The notes beneath the pieces are model-generated. The model was given only the letters and a program-made list of their open reading frames with translations. It was not told where the DNA came from and searched no databases. 64,000 bases of DNA from contig NZ_JACCEM010000015.1 of the NCBI RefSeq assembly GCF_013416525.1, positions 1 to 64,000 of the forward strand. The letters run 5' to 3'. The stretch is from Parapusillimonas granuli (GTDB lineage: Bacteria; Pseudomonadota; Gammaproteobacteria; Burkholderiales; Burkholderiaceae_B). Shown one piece after another: positions 44,856 to 54,253 of this stretch. The position numbers and the translations under genes are program-made. Within the stretch, counting starts at the first letter, position 1; the number at the start of each line of letters is the position of its first letter.

Positions 44856-45460
44856 AGATTTATTTTTCACCCGCATCGCCTTTCGTCCGCAAATGCATGG
44901 TGGTCGCCGCCGAACTGGGCCTGGCCGGCCAGATCGAAAAACTGCCGAGCGCGGCGAACCCGGTCACCCGCGACCAGACCATCGTGGCCACCAACCCCTT
45001 GGGGCAGGTGCCGACCCTTCTTACCGAAACCGGCCAGGCCCTGTACGACAGCCGCGTCATTTGCGAGTATTTGAACCACCGCGGAAACGGGGAGATCTTC
45101 CCGTCCGACCCCGCGCGCCGCTGGCAGGCGCTGACGGAACAATCGCTGGCCGACGGCATCCTGGACGCCGCGCTGCTCACTCGCTATGAAAAGGCCGCAC
45201 GTCCGGCGGAATTCCAATGGGAAGGCTGGACCAAGGGCCAGATGGAGAAAATCGCCAGCGGGCTCGGCTATTTCGAGAAAACCATCGCGGGCAAGGCCGG
45301 CGTCGTGGACATCAGCACGATATCGCTGGCCTGCGCGCTCGGCTACCTGGACTTCCGTTTCCCGGACTACGACTGGCGCGCCTCGCACCCCGCATTGGCC
45401 AAATGGGAAGCCGATTTCACTCAGCGTCCCTCCTTGCGCGACTCGGCGCCGCACGCTTGA
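44852..45460 (+). CDS. gst: glutathione S-transferase-like protein
   Basis: This 202-aa protein has a thioredoxin-like N-domain (SPASPFVRKCMVVAAE, catalytic Ser/Cys region; NPLGQVPTL cis-Pro loop; DSRVICEYL) and an all-helical C-domain. GST-like enzymes in catabolic operons often isomerise or dehalogenate intermediates. It overlaps the preceding gene (ATGA). Its last 44 bases overlap ligD, which is read toward it. Confidence 0.88.
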   Translation: MKIYFSPASPFVRKCMVVAAELGLAGQIEKLPSAANPVTRDQTIVATNPLGQVPTLLTETGQALYDSRVICEYLNHRGNGEIFPSDPARRWQALTEQSLADGILDAALLTRYEKAARPAEFQWEGWTKGQMEKIASGLGYFEKTIAGKAGVVDISTISLACALGYLDFRFPDYDWRASHPALAKWEADFTQRPSLRDSAPHA

Positions 45461-47861
45461 GCATCCGCGCCGCGCGGGTCAGGGTGGCGGCGGCCTTCGC
45501 ATAGCCCATCCAGGGCGTATTGCCTTCGCCCAGGCGCTCGCGTATGTTTTCCAGGCGCCAGTGCTGCGGGCCTTCCAGGCTTGCCACTTCGTCCCAGCGT
45601 ATGGGAACCGAAACGCCCATGCCGGGCCGGGCCCGCAGCGACCAGGCGCTGACGGTGGTCGCACCGAAGCCGTTGCGCAGGTAGTCGATGAAGATCTTCC
45701 CGACGCGGTTGCGCGGCCCGCTGCGCGCGCTGAAGTGGCGGGGCAGGGTGCGGGCAAGGTGCGCGACCACATCGCGCGAGAAGGACTTGACCGTGTCCCA
45801 GTCGTGGCGCCGCTGCAGCGGCACCACGACGTGCAGTCCCTTGCCGCCGCTGGTCTTGATGAAGCCGGTCAGCTCGAGCTCGTTCAGGAAGGCGCGCAGT
45901 ATCAGCGCCGCTTCCTGAACGGCCGGCCAGGCCACGCCCTTGCCCGGATCCAGGTCGAAAGTCATGCGGTCGGGCTTCGCGATCAGGGTCTTGCGCGCAT
46001 TCCAGGTGTGAAATTCGATCACATTCATCTGCGCGGCCGACAGCAGGCCCTCCGGCCCGGGGATCTCCATCAGCGGGTCGTGCCCGGGGTCGAGTTCCCG
46101 GGCAAGCTCGCGCACACCGGGGATCTTGGCGGGCCCCAGGTGCTTTTGAAAAAACATCTGGCCCGTGACGCCGTCCGGCGCGCGCAGCAGCGACACCGGC
46201 CGGTCTTTCAGGTGCTCGATCAGCAAGGGGGCGGCGTCGGCGTAGTAATCGACGACGTCGATCTTGCGGGTGCCGGTCGTCGCGTCCACGATGCGTTCGG
46301 GGTGGCTCACTCGGGCGGACCGAGACGTGGTCTTCTTGGCAGGCATGCTGGTTTCCCTGGAAATGGAGCGCGGGGGCTTGTCGTTGCGCAGCCCGTGGAA
46401 GACGGCGTGGCGTATGCGGCCGGAGCCGGTCCATTGCGCGAAAGACACTTCCGCCATCAGGTCCGGCCGCACCCATAGGGCGCCTTTTTCGGTCCCCGCC
46501 GTGGAGGCGAGCGCGCTGCGCGGAGCCCGGACCGCTTCCAGCCGCTTGCGCAGCGCGGGCAGGGATGCGGCGCGGAAACCGCTGCCGACCTTGCCGGCAT
46601 AGCGCAGCTTTCCGTTCTCGTCGTGCACCGCCAGCAGCAGGGCGCCCACGCCGATGCGGGTTCCGCGCGGCTCGGTATAGCCCACGACGACGAATTCCTG
46701 GCGGTGGCCGCACTTGAGCTTGATCCAGTCCAGCGACCGGCCCGGGACGTAGAAGGAGTCCTTGCGCTTGCCGATCAGGCCTTCCAGACCCAGCCGGCAG
46801 GCCGAATCCAGAAGATCGGCGGCCGGGACGTTGAAGCTTTCGCTGAAGCGGATGCGGGTATCGGCCGGCGCGCCCGATCGGTCCAGCAGCTCCGCCAGGC
46901 GTTCGCGGCGCCAGACCAGGGGGCGGCGGCGCTGATCCCGGCCCTGGGAATAGGGCAGGTCGAACAGGTAGTAGACGACGGATTCCGGCGAGCCGTTGTC
47001 GAAGGAGCCTTGCAGCGCCTGGAAGTCCGGGACGCCGTCCGCGTTCAGGACGACGATTTCGCCGTCGTACCAGCCGTCGGGCAGGCGGCCGGCGGCTTGC
47101 GCCAGCGGCTTCAAGCGCCGTGTCCAGTCCAGCCCGCTGCGGGTATACAGCCTGGCCACGCCGCCCGCCACGCGCGCCAGCACGCGATAGCCGTCGAACT
47201 TGGCTTCGAACAGCCATTGGTCCGCGTCGGCCGGCGGGGCATCGACCAGCGTGGCGAGCTGGGGCTGCAGCGTGGCGGGCAGGCTCGCGTCCGGCGCGGC
47301 TTGCGGCCCGGCCACGCTGTCCGGCATTTCGTCGACGATGCTGAAGTCGCCGGACGGGCGGGCGTGCGCATCGTTTTCCTTGATCAGCAGCCAGGGCGGG
47401 TTTTTCTCGCTTTTGCCGCGCATTCTTACCAGCGTCCAGCCGCCGCGCAGCTTGCTGCCTTCCAGCGTGAATTTCAGCTTGCCTTCCCGGTATCCGCGCG
47501 CCGCGTCGCCCTTGGCTTTCCATACGCCCTGGTCCCAGATGATGACTTTGCCCGCGCCGTATTGCCTGGGCGGAATCGTTCCTTCAAAGTCCTTGTAGGC
47601 AATGGGGTGGTCCTCGACGTGCACGGCCATGCGCTTGTCGGCCGGATCCAGGCTGGGGCCCTTGGGCACGGCCCAGCTCTTCAGGCTGCCGTCCAGCTCC
47701 AGGCGAAAATCGTAGTGCAGCCGGGTCGCCCAGTGCTTCTGCACGACGAAGACGGGCGCTTCCGTACCGGCGACGCCGCCCGCGCTGGGTTCGGCGGTCC
47801 GCGAGAAATCGCGCATCGAACGGTATTGGCGCAGCGGATCCTTCTTCGGCATGGCGGTCAC
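45417..47861 (-). CDS. ligD: multifunctional DNA ligase D of non-homologous end joining
   Basis: This 814-aa protein has an N-terminal 3'-phosphoesterase domain (about 20-180; HYDFRLELDG), a central ATP-dependent ligase domain with the lysine of FEAKFDGYR, and a C-terminal primase-polymerase domain (about 510-800; FDLDPG, SGGKGLHV). It fills in and seals broken ends held by Ku. GTG 47861 overlaps the ku stop (GTGA); ATG 47852 is an alternative. The 3' end overlaps gst by 44 bp. Confidence 0.95.
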   Translation of the reverse strand: MTAMPKKDPLRQYRSMRDFSRTAEPSAGGVAGTEAPVFVVQKHWATRLHYDFRLELDGSLKSWAVPKGPSLDPADKRMAVHVEDHPIAYKDFEGTIPPRQYGAGKVIIWDQGVWKAKGDAARGYREGKLKFTLEGSKLRGGWTLVRMRGKSEKNPPWLLIKENDAHARPSGDFSIVDEMPDSVAGPQAAPDASLPATLQPQLATLVDAPPADADQWLFEAKFDGYRVLARVAGGVARLYTRSGLDWTRRLKPLAQAAGRLPDGWYDGEIVVLNADGVPDFQALQGSFDNGSPESVVYYLFDLPYSQGRDQRRRPLVWRRERLAELLDRSGAPADTRIRFSESFNVPAADLLDSACRLGLEGLIGKRKDSFYVPGRSLDWIKLKCGHRQEFVVVGYTEPRGTRIGVGALLLAVHDENGKLRYAGKVGSGFRAASLPALRKRLEAVRAPRSALASTAGTEKGALWVRPDLMAEVSFAQWTGSGRIRHAVFHGLRNDKPPRSISRETSMPAKKTTSRSARVSHPERIVDATTGTRKIDVVDYYADAAPLLIEHLKDRPVSLLRAPDGVTGQMFFQKHLGPAKIPGVRELARELDPGHDPLMEIPGPEGLLSAAQMNVIEFHTWNARKTLIAKPDRMTFDLDPGKGVAWPAVQEAALILRAFLNELELTGFIKTSGGKGLHVVVPLQRRHDWDTVKSFSRDVVAHLARTLPRHFSARSGPRNRVGKIFIDYLRNGFGATTVSAWSLRARPGMGVSVPIRWDEVASLEGPQHWRLENIRERLGEGNTPWMGYAKAAATLTRAARMLKRAAPSRARRDAE

Positions 47862-49009
47862 GCCGCTTTCGCGCCGTTCCTGTGCGCCGCGCCGCGAGGC
47901 TTGGCGGCCGTTTTCCCGGCGGCGGATTTGCCCGTGGGCTTGGCGGTGGATTTTGCGGCGGATTTGGCGGACGGTTTGGCGGCGGACTTGGTGGAAGCTT
48001 TGGCGGCTGACTTGGTGGAAGCTCTGGCAGCGGACCTGGCGGCCGATTTGCCGGCGGGCTTGCCCGCGCCTTGGGCGGCTTTCGCGGCCCCTGCCGGCCG
48101 CCGGGCGGCGGTTTTTGCCCCCGTCCTCGGCGCCGCCTTGACGGAGGCCGGCTCGCGTTCCGCGGCGGCTCTGCGTTGCGTTTGCTTGCGGGCGCCGCCC
48201 GGGCCTTTGTTGAGGCTGCGCTGCAGCATCTCCGTCAGGTCATAGATGCGGGCGCTGGGCGCGGCTTCTTCCATCGCCTCGGCGCCGGCGACGGCATGCA
48301 GCTCGCCGGCTTCGGCCTTCTCCTTGACCAGCAGAATGATCTGTTCGCGGAAGGAGTCGGAGAATCCGGCGGGTTCCCAGGCGCCGCTCATGCTGTCGAC
48401 CAGTTGTTCGGCCATGCCCAGCTCCTTGGCGCTCAGTCCGTTGGCTTTGATGCCTTTCTCGGGAAGGTTCAGGTCCTCGGTGCCGCGCAGCTCGCTTTCC
48501 CAGCGCATCAGGTTGAGGATCAGCGCGCGCCCGCAGGCCATGACGACGGCCAGGTGCTGGCGGGTGTGGATCACGACTTTGGCGATCCCCGCCTTGTCGT
48601 TCTTGGCCAGCACTTCGCGCAGCAGCGCATACACTTTCGCGCCCTTGTTGACCGGCGCCAGGTAATACGGGCGTTCCAGATAGGCGAAGGGGATGTCGTC
48701 GATCGGCACGAAGGTTTCGATCTCCACCGTCTGCGTGGTCTTGGGGTAAGCGGCGGCGATTTCGTCCGGCGACAGCACCACGTACTGCCCATCCTCGTAC
48801 TCGATGCCCTTGACGATATGCTCCTTCTTGACCTCTTTGCCGGTCACCTTGTTGACCCGCTTGTATCCGACGGGCTCCATGCTGCGCTCGTCCAGCCAGT
48901 CGAAATCCAGGTCCTGGCTTTCCGTCGCCGAATACAGGGCGACGGGGATATGGACCAGACCGAAAGAAATCGCGCCTTTCCAGAGGGCGCGCCTGCCGCC
49001 AGCAGCCAT
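47858..49009 (-). CDS. ku: Ku DNA end-binding protein with long Lys/Ala-rich tail
   Basis: This 383-aa homodimer-forming protein threads onto DNA ends and recruits LigD. The Ku core occupies about 1-260 (WKGAISFGLVHIPVALYSAT opening, given in full at 20 residues). The last ~110 residues are repetitive (TKSAAK, KSAAK, AAKPSAKS units), histone H1-like, and much longer than in minimal Ku. AAGGA precedes the ATG. It is co-transcribed with ligD. Confidence 0.95.
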   Translation of the reverse strand: MAAGGRRALWKGAISFGLVHIPVALYSATESQDLDFDWLDERSMEPVGYKRVNKVTGKEVKKEHIVKGIEYEDGQYVVLSPDEIAAAYPKTTQTVEIETFVPIDDIPFAYLERPYYLAPVNKGAKVYALLREVLAKNDKAGIAKVVIHTRQHLAVVMACGRALILNLMRWESELRGTEDLNLPEKGIKANGLSAKELGMAEQLVDSMSGAWEPAGFSDSFREQIILLVKEKAEAGELHAVAGAEAMEEAAPSARIYDLTEMLQRSLNKGPGGARKQTQRRAAAEREPASVKAAPRTGAKTAARRPAGAAKAAQGAGKPAGKSAARSAARASTKSAAKASTKSAAKPSAKSAAKSTAKPTGKSAAGKTAAKPRGAAHRNGAKAA

Positions 49010-49089
49010 ATGCCGTTCCTTGCCGAGAGTGTGCGGTCACGCAGCAAGTTCCATGCCGGCGGCCCGCGGATCCGCCCGGCGGGGCTTTT

Positions 49090-49108
49090 GTTAATGAAAA
49101 GCGTTTAC
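49090..49108 (+). promoter_or_regulatory. candidate Fur box upstream of the imelysin operon
   Basis: The 19-bp sequence GTTAATGAAAAGCGTTTAC matches 13 of 19 positions of the consensus GATAATGATAATCATTATC, counted by eye. It lies 33 bp before the imelysin ATG, where a repressor could block transcription. The gene family is iron-regulated in other bacteria. Confidence 0.6.
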
Positions 49109-49141
49109 AATTGCGCTTTGCTTCCGTGTCAGGGGAAAATC

Positions 49142-50440
49142 ATGCGCAAATGGCTGTTGACCAGCGGTCTGGGGATCGCAATGTTCGGCATGGCCGCCCA
49201 CGCCGACGTCACGCCGTCCGCCGTGCTCGAAACCTATGCCGACATCGCCCTGGCGGAATACGAAGACGCATTGTCCACCGCCAAGACCTTGCAGGCGGCC
49301 GTGCAGGAATTGGTGGCCAAGCCCAGCGCCGCCTCGATGGCCGCCGCGCGCAAGGCCTGGCTGGACGCGCGCGTCCCCTACCAGCAGACCGAAGCCTATC
49401 GTTTCGGCAATCCCATCGTCGACGACTGGGAGGGCAGGGTCAACGCCTGGCCGCTGGATGAAGGCCTGATCGACTACGTCGACGCGTCCTACGGCACGGA
49501 TTCCGACGCCAACGCCTATTACGTCGTGAACGTCATTGCCAACAGGCAGCTGAAAGTCGGCGGAAAATCGGTGGACGCCGGCCGCATCGACGCCAGGCTG
49601 CTGCGCGAAGTCCTGCACGAGGCCGACGGCAACGAAGCCAATGTGGCGACCGGCTACCACGCGATCGAATTCCTGCTGTGGGGCCAGGACTTGAACGGCA
49701 CGGGCCCCGCGCCGGACGGCCGCCGGGGCACGCCGCAGGAGCGGCATGCGGGCAACCGGCCTCATACGGACTACGACGTGCGCCATTGCACGGGCGGACA
49801 TTGCGACCGGCGCGGCCAATACCTGCAGGTGGCGACCGACATGCTCGTGTCCGACCTCGAGGAAATGGTGGCCAACTGGAAGGGCGGCGGCGAAGCGCGC
49901 CAGACCGTCCAGGAAGACGCCCAGGCGGGCCTGGTCGCCATGCTGACCGGCCTGGGCAGCCTTTCCTACGGCGAGCTGGCGGGCGAGCGCATCAAGCTGG
50001 GGCTCATGCTGCATGATCCCGAAGAAGAACACGATTGCTTTTCCGACAACACCCACAACTCGCATTTCTACAACCAGGTCGGCATGATGAACGTCTATCT
50101 GGGTGAATACCAGCGGGTGGACGGCACCCGGGTGCGGGGGCCGTCGCTGTCGGATCTGGTCCGCGGGCGCGACCCGGCGCTGGACCAGGAAATGCGCGCC
50201 CGCCTGGACGAGACGCTGTCCGCCATGCGAGCCATGAAGAACAGGGCGGAGCAGGTCGAAACCTACGATCAGATGATCGCCCAGGGCAATGCCGAGGGCA
50301 ACGCCGTGGTGCAGGCCGTCATCGACGCGCTGGTGGCGCAGACGCGCAGCATAGAGCGCGTCGTGACAGCGCTGGACCTGGGCCGGATCCAGCTGGAAGG
50401 CTCGGACAGCCTGGACAACCCGTCCGCCGTCTTCCAGTAG
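49142..50440 (+). CDS. imelysin-family periplasmic protein (M75/IrpA type)
   Basis: This 432-aa protein has a signal peptide (about 1-22, ending AAHAD). The helical imelysin fold contains the family's G-x-H-x-x-E motif (GYHAIEFLLWGQD). Imelysins are linked to iron acquisition, and their biochemical activity is debated. AGGGGA precedes the ATG. The large in-frame extension upstream crosses ku and is rejected. It is the first gene of a four-gene cluster under the candidate Fur box. Confidence 0.9.
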   Translation: MRKWLLTSGLGIAMFGMAAHADVTPSAVLETYADIALAEYEDALSTAKTLQAAVQELVAKPSAASMAAARKAWLDARVPYQQTEAYRFGNPIVDDWEGRVNAWPLDEGLIDYVDASYGTDSDANAYYVVNVIANRQLKVGGKSVDAGRIDARLLREVLHEADGNEANVATGYHAIEFLLWGQDLNGTGPAPDGRRGTPQERHAGNRPHTDYDVRHCTGGHCDRRGQYLQVATDMLVSDLEEMVANWKGGGEARQTVQEDAQAGLVAMLTGLGSLSYGELAGERIKLGLMLHDPEEEHDCFSDNTHNSHFYNQVGMMNVYLGEYQRVDGTRVRGPSLSDLVRGRDPALDQEMRARLDETLSAMRAMKNRAEQVETYDQMIAQGNAEGNAVVQAVIDALVAQTRSIERVVTALDLGRIQLEGSDSLDNPSAVFQ

Positions 50441-50461
50441 GCGCCCCCGGCGGCGAACAGC

Positions 50462-51973
50462 GTGCACCCCTCCGCCTTTCTCGCCTGCCTGCTGGCCGCC
50501 TGCGCGGGCTGGGCCGCGGCGGCCGAGCCGCCGCGCGCCGACCTGTCCGACGAAGACCGCTCGCGCGTCCGGCGCGTCACGGCGCCCGCCACGCAATTCG
50601 AGCGGGCGGAGTCTTTCGAGGCCATGCAGGGCGGCGCGGGCACGGTCCGCAAGCTGATCAACCCCGATATTTTCTCGCATCCCGCCGCCAACCTCGATTT
50701 CGCGGGCCGCCAGGACTTCATGGTCGGCAACGGCCTGTTCCGCAAGGATTGGGTTTCCTCGCCGTCCTCCACCCAGGCGTCGGACGGCCTTGGGCCCTTG
50801 TTCAACGCGCGGTCGTGCCAGGCTTGTCATGTGAAGGACGGCCGCGGCTCCGTTCCGGGCTTCGATCCCCTGCAGCAGGCCGACGCCGTGGCCCTGCTGC
50901 TGCGGCTGTCGCTGCCGGACACCGCCCAAGAGGCCCGAGAGCGGTTGAAAAACGCCGGCAGGCGGATGATTCCCGATCCGGTGTACGGCCATCAGTTCCA
51001 GCCCTTCGCCGTGGCCGGCTTGCCGGCGGAAGGGGAGATCCGCATCTCGTATCGCGAGATCCCGGTCGACTTGAACGGCGAAGCGCCGGCATCGCTGATG
51101 GCGCCCAGCTATGAGCTGGGGAAGCTGGGCTATGGGCCCATGCACCCCGACGTGCGCATCTCCCCGCGCCTGGCGCCGCCCATGCCGGGCTTGGGGCTGC
51201 TGGAAGCCATTCACCCGGACGATATCCTGGCCAATGCCGCGGCGGAGCGCGGAGACGGCATTTCGGGCAGGCCCAATTGGGCGGTCGATCCCGGCACGGG
51301 CGGGCGGATCTTGGGCCGCTTCAACTGGAAGGCGGCGGAGCCCTCGGTGGCGCGCCAGTCGGCCAAGGCTTTTTCGGGCGACATGGGTTTGTCCTCGCCG
51401 CTGTTCCCTGACCATTACGGCGATTGCACGCCGCTGCAGCAAGCCTGCCGCGCCATGCCTCACGGGGCGCAGCCGCATCTGGGCGAGCACGAAGTGCCGG
51501 GGCGCTTGATGGACCTGGTGGCCATCTATGCGCTCAATCTGGCCGTGCCGCAGCGCAGGGAGGTCGACGACGCGCGCGTGCTCGCCGGGAAAAAGCTGTT
51601 CTACGAGGCCAATTGCATCGGCTGCCACGTGCCCAAGTACGTGACGCGGCGCGATGCGGACCGGCCCGAGCACCGCTTCCAGCTGATCTGGCCCTATACC
51701 GACCTGCTGCTGCACGACATGGGCCCGGGCCTGGCCGACGGCGTGGAGGAGGGCGAGGCTTCCGGGCGCGAATGGCGCACCCCGCCTTTGTGGGGCATAG
51801 GCCTGACGAAAGTGGTGAATCCGGCCGCGACGTGGCTGCATGACGGGCGGGCGCGCAGCTTGCTGGAAGCCATACTCTGGCATGGGGGCGAGGCGCAGGC
51901 GGCCCGTGACCGCGTCCGCGCCATGACGCCCGCGCAGCGGGCGGACTTGATACGGTTTCTGGAGTCCTTATGA
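50462..51973 (+). CDS. di-haem oxidoreductase (DUF1111/DHOR family)
   Basis: This 503-aa periplasmic c-type protein has a signal (about 1-21) and two haem-binding CxxCH motifs, CQACH (C119-H123) and CIGCH (C385-H389). The C-terminal region carries a third-helix WLHDGRARSLLEAI motif typical of DHOR. It lies between two imelysin genes, an arrangement found in iron-regulated operons of proteobacteria, and may supply redox chemistry for iron release. The start is GTG 50462, with a weak upstream ribosome-binding site. Confidence 0.88.
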   Translation: MHPSAFLACLLAACAGWAAAAEPPRADLSDEDRSRVRRVTAPATQFERAESFEAMQGGAGTVRKLINPDIFSHPAANLDFAGRQDFMVGNGLFRKDWVSSPSSTQASDGLGPLFNARSCQACHVKDGRGSVPGFDPLQQADAVALLLRLSLPDTAQEARERLKNAGRRMIPDPVYGHQFQPFAVAGLPAEGEIRISYREIPVDLNGEAPASLMAPSYELGKLGYGPMHPDVRISPRLAPPMPGLGLLEAIHPDDILANAAAERGDGISGRPNWAVDPGTGGRILGRFNWKAAEPSVARQSAKAFSGDMGLSSPLFPDHYGDCTPLQQACRAMPHGAQPHLGEHEVPGRLMDLVAIYALNLAVPQRREVDDARVLAGKKLFYEANCIGCHVPKYVTRRDADRPEHRFQLIWPYTDLLLHDMGPGLADGVEEGEASGREWRTPPLWGIGLTKVVNPAATWLHDGRARSLLEAILWHGGEAQAARDRVRAMTPAQRADLIRFLESL

Positions 51974-53148
51974 GCCCGTGGAAAATATGCTGCGGCGTGG
52001 GGCGATGGGCGGCGGCAGCGGGCGGCTTGGCGGCGCGCGCGATGGCGGCGGCGCCGGCGATGCAGGCGGCGGTGAAACCGGCCGTGGCGCTGGCGGTGTC
52101 GTTGGCATCGTGGGCGCTGCCGCTTGCCGCGCCGGCGGTCCGGGCCGCCACGCTGCCTCCCGATCTGGGCGAACGTCTGCTGCAAGCCTATATACAACCC
52201 GCCATGCGCGAATTTCACGATTCCACCCGCGCTCTGCAAGAGGCGCTGGATGCGCACTGCGCCCGGCCGGCCGCGACGACCAGCCAGGCCGTGGGCCGCG
52301 AGTTCGCCGCCGTGGTGCGCGCCTGGTCGTACATCGAGTTCCTGCGCTTCGGCCCGCTGATGGAACAGAACCGCTACGAGCGCGTTCATTTCTGGCCGGA
52401 TCCCCGAGGCGTCGTCTTGCGGCAAGTGCGCCAGCTCGTCGACGGCACGGGTGAAATGCCCGACGTCGCGGCGTTGGCCACGCAAAGCGTGGCGCTGCAG
52501 GGCTTGCCCGCGCTGGAATACCTGCTCTATAGAGAGCACGGCCTGCTGTCGCAGCCGGCCGCCGCCCCGCGGCGCAGCTGCGGCCATGCCCAGGCCGTGG
52601 CCGGCAACCTCGCCGCCATCGGCGCCGAACTGGCGGCCGAGTGGCGCGCGGACAGCGAATTCGGGCGTCAATTCGTGCAGCCCGCGCCCGGCCGGGCGCT
52701 GTATCGCGATCAGCGCGAAGTCGCGTCCGAGGCCTTCAAGGCCTTGTCGACCGGATTGCAATTCGCGCGTACCGTCAAGCTGCAGCCGGTCCTGGGCGCA
52801 AGCGCCCAGGACGCCAGGCCGCGCCGGGCTCCGTTCTGGCGCAGCGGGCTGGCGGCCAGGTCGCAGCAATGGGGAATCGACGGCCTGTACCGATTTTACG
52901 TTGCCGGCGCCTATGCATACCGGCGGGACGAGCAATGGATGGACGAAGGCGTGCGCGGCGAGCTGCTGCGCGCGGCGCAGGGCTTCGAGGCGTTTCCCGC
53001 CTGGGAGGAAGGCTTGCACTCCGCTGAAGGCCATCGGCGCCTGCAGCTGGCTTCATTGGTCTTGAAGAATGCAAAAGACATCATCGACGAACACGTGGCG
53101 CCGGCTTTCGGCGTGAGGATAGGCTTCAATGCGCTCGATGGGGATTGA
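51970..53148 (+). CDS. second imelysin-family protein, divergent motif
   Basis: This 392-aa protein has a long Ala-rich signal region (cleavage probably near AVRA, about residue 57). The helical fold matches imelysin, but the G-x-H-x-x-E motif reads GLPALEYLLY, with Pro in place of His. The same substitution is usual in the second imelysin of such clusters. It overlaps the DHOR stop (ATGA) and the DUF1513 start. Confidence 0.85.
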   Translation: MSPWKICCGVGRWAAAAGGLAARAMAAAPAMQAAVKPAVALAVSLASWALPLAAPAVRAATLPPDLGERLLQAYIQPAMREFHDSTRALQEALDAHCARPAATTSQAVGREFAAVVRAWSYIEFLRFGPLMEQNRYERVHFWPDPRGVVLRQVRQLVDGTGEMPDVAALATQSVALQGLPALEYLLYREHGLLSQPAAAPRRSCGHAQAVAGNLAAIGAELAAEWRADSEFGRQFVQPAPGRALYRDQREVASEAFKALSTGLQFARTVKLQPVLGASAQDARPRRAPFWRSGLAARSQQWGIDGLYRFYVAGAYAYRRDEQWMDEGVRGELLRAAQGFEAFPAWEEGLHSAEGHRRLQLASLVLKNAKDIIDEHVAPAFGVRIGFNALDGD

Positions 53149-54253
53149 ACGGCGCCGCTTGCTGTCGGCCCTTGCGCTGGGCGGCCTGTGCGCGGGCCTT
53201 GGGCCGCGGGCGTCGGCCCAAGGCCGGCCGCGGGACGGCGCGCTTTATCTTGCCGCAAGAAAGAACGGCGGCCATTACGAAATGGCGCTGTTCGACGGGC
53301 GGGCGCGCGACCGCCTGGCCGTGGCCCTGCCCGGCAGGGGGCATAGCTTCGCCATAGACGGCGAGCGGCGGCGCTGCGTCGTCTTTGGCCGCCAGCCGGG
53401 CTATTTCGCGATGGCGGTGGATCTCTACCGCGAACGCGAGCCGCTGGTCCTGGACGTCGCGCCGGGGCGCCACTTCTACGGGCATGGCGTGTATGCCCCG
53501 GACGGCCGGCGCTTGTACGCGACGGAAAACGACTATGAAGCAGGGCGGGGCGTGGTGGGCGTATACGATTGCGCGGCCGGCGGGGGCTACCGGCGCCTGG
53601 GCGAATACCCCACGGGCGGCGTCGGCCCGCACGAAGCCGTGCTGTTGCCCGACGGGCGCACGCTGTGCGTGGCCAACGGCGGCATCCTGACGCATCCCGA
53701 TTACGGCAAGCTGCAGCTCAATGCCGACACCATGCGGCCTTCCCTGGCTTATCTGGATCTTGCCACGGGCGAACTGGCGGAGCAGGTCTTCCTGGACGAC
53801 GCGCTGAACCGCCTTTCCATCCGGCACCTGGTGGTGGACGGCGCCGGCCACGTGTGGTTCGCCTGCCAGTACACGGGGCCCGGAACCCGCCAGCCCCCGC
53901 TGCTGGGGCGGCACCGGCGCGGACGGGCCGCCGAACTGTACGCGGCGCCGGGCGATACGCAGCGCGCCATGAGGAACTATATAGGCTCGCTTGCCTATGA
54001 CCCGCATAGCGGGCTGGTGGCGGCGACCAGCCCGGTGGGCGGCGTGACGGTGTTCTGGGACGCGGCCGGCGGCCGCTGCGTGGGCGCTTGCGCCGTGTTC
54101 GACGGCTGCGGCGTCGCGGCGGCGCCGGGTGGCGGCTTCCTGATCAGCAGCGGCGACGGCCGCCTGGCAAGAGCCGCGCCGGACAATGGCTTCGCGCTTG
54201 CCGATCCGGTCACGCGCGGCGTGGCCTGGGACAACCACCTGCGCCGCGTCTAG
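53129..54253 (+). CDS. DUF1513 periplasmic beta-propeller-like protein
   Basis: This 374-aa protein has an ERRRLLSAL twin-arginine-like signal (about 1-30, ending ASAQ) and repeated beta-blade sequences with YAPDGRRLYATEND and GPHEAVLLPDGRTL. DUF1513 proteins close the imelysin/DHOR operon in many bacteria. Tat export would suit a folded, cofactor-bearing partner. AGGA lies about 8 bp before ATG 53129. It overlaps the preceding gene by 20 bp. Confidence 0.87.
   Translation: MRSMGIERRRLLSALALGGLCAGLGPRASAQGRPRDGALYLAARKNGGHYEMALFDGRARDRLAVALPGRGHSFAIDGERRRCVVFGRQPGYFAMAVDLYREREPLVLDVAPGRHFYGHGVYAPDGRRLYATENDYEAGRGVVGVYDCAAGGGYRRLGEYPTGGVGPHEAVLLPDGRTLCVANGGILTHPDYGKLQLNADTMRPSLAYLDLATGELAEQVFLDDALNRLSIRHLVVDGAGHVWFACQYTGPGTRQPPLLGRHRRGRAAELYAAPGDTQRAMRNYIGSLAYDPHSGLVAATSPVGGVTVFWDAAGGRCVGACAVFDGCGVAAAPGGGFLISSGDGRLARAAPDNGFALADPVTRGVAWDNHLRRV

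Noticed and set aside
45421-47523. Arg/Ala-rich second minus-strand frame inside ligD
   Set aside because: An out-of-frame shadow of ligD with arginine-rich composition.
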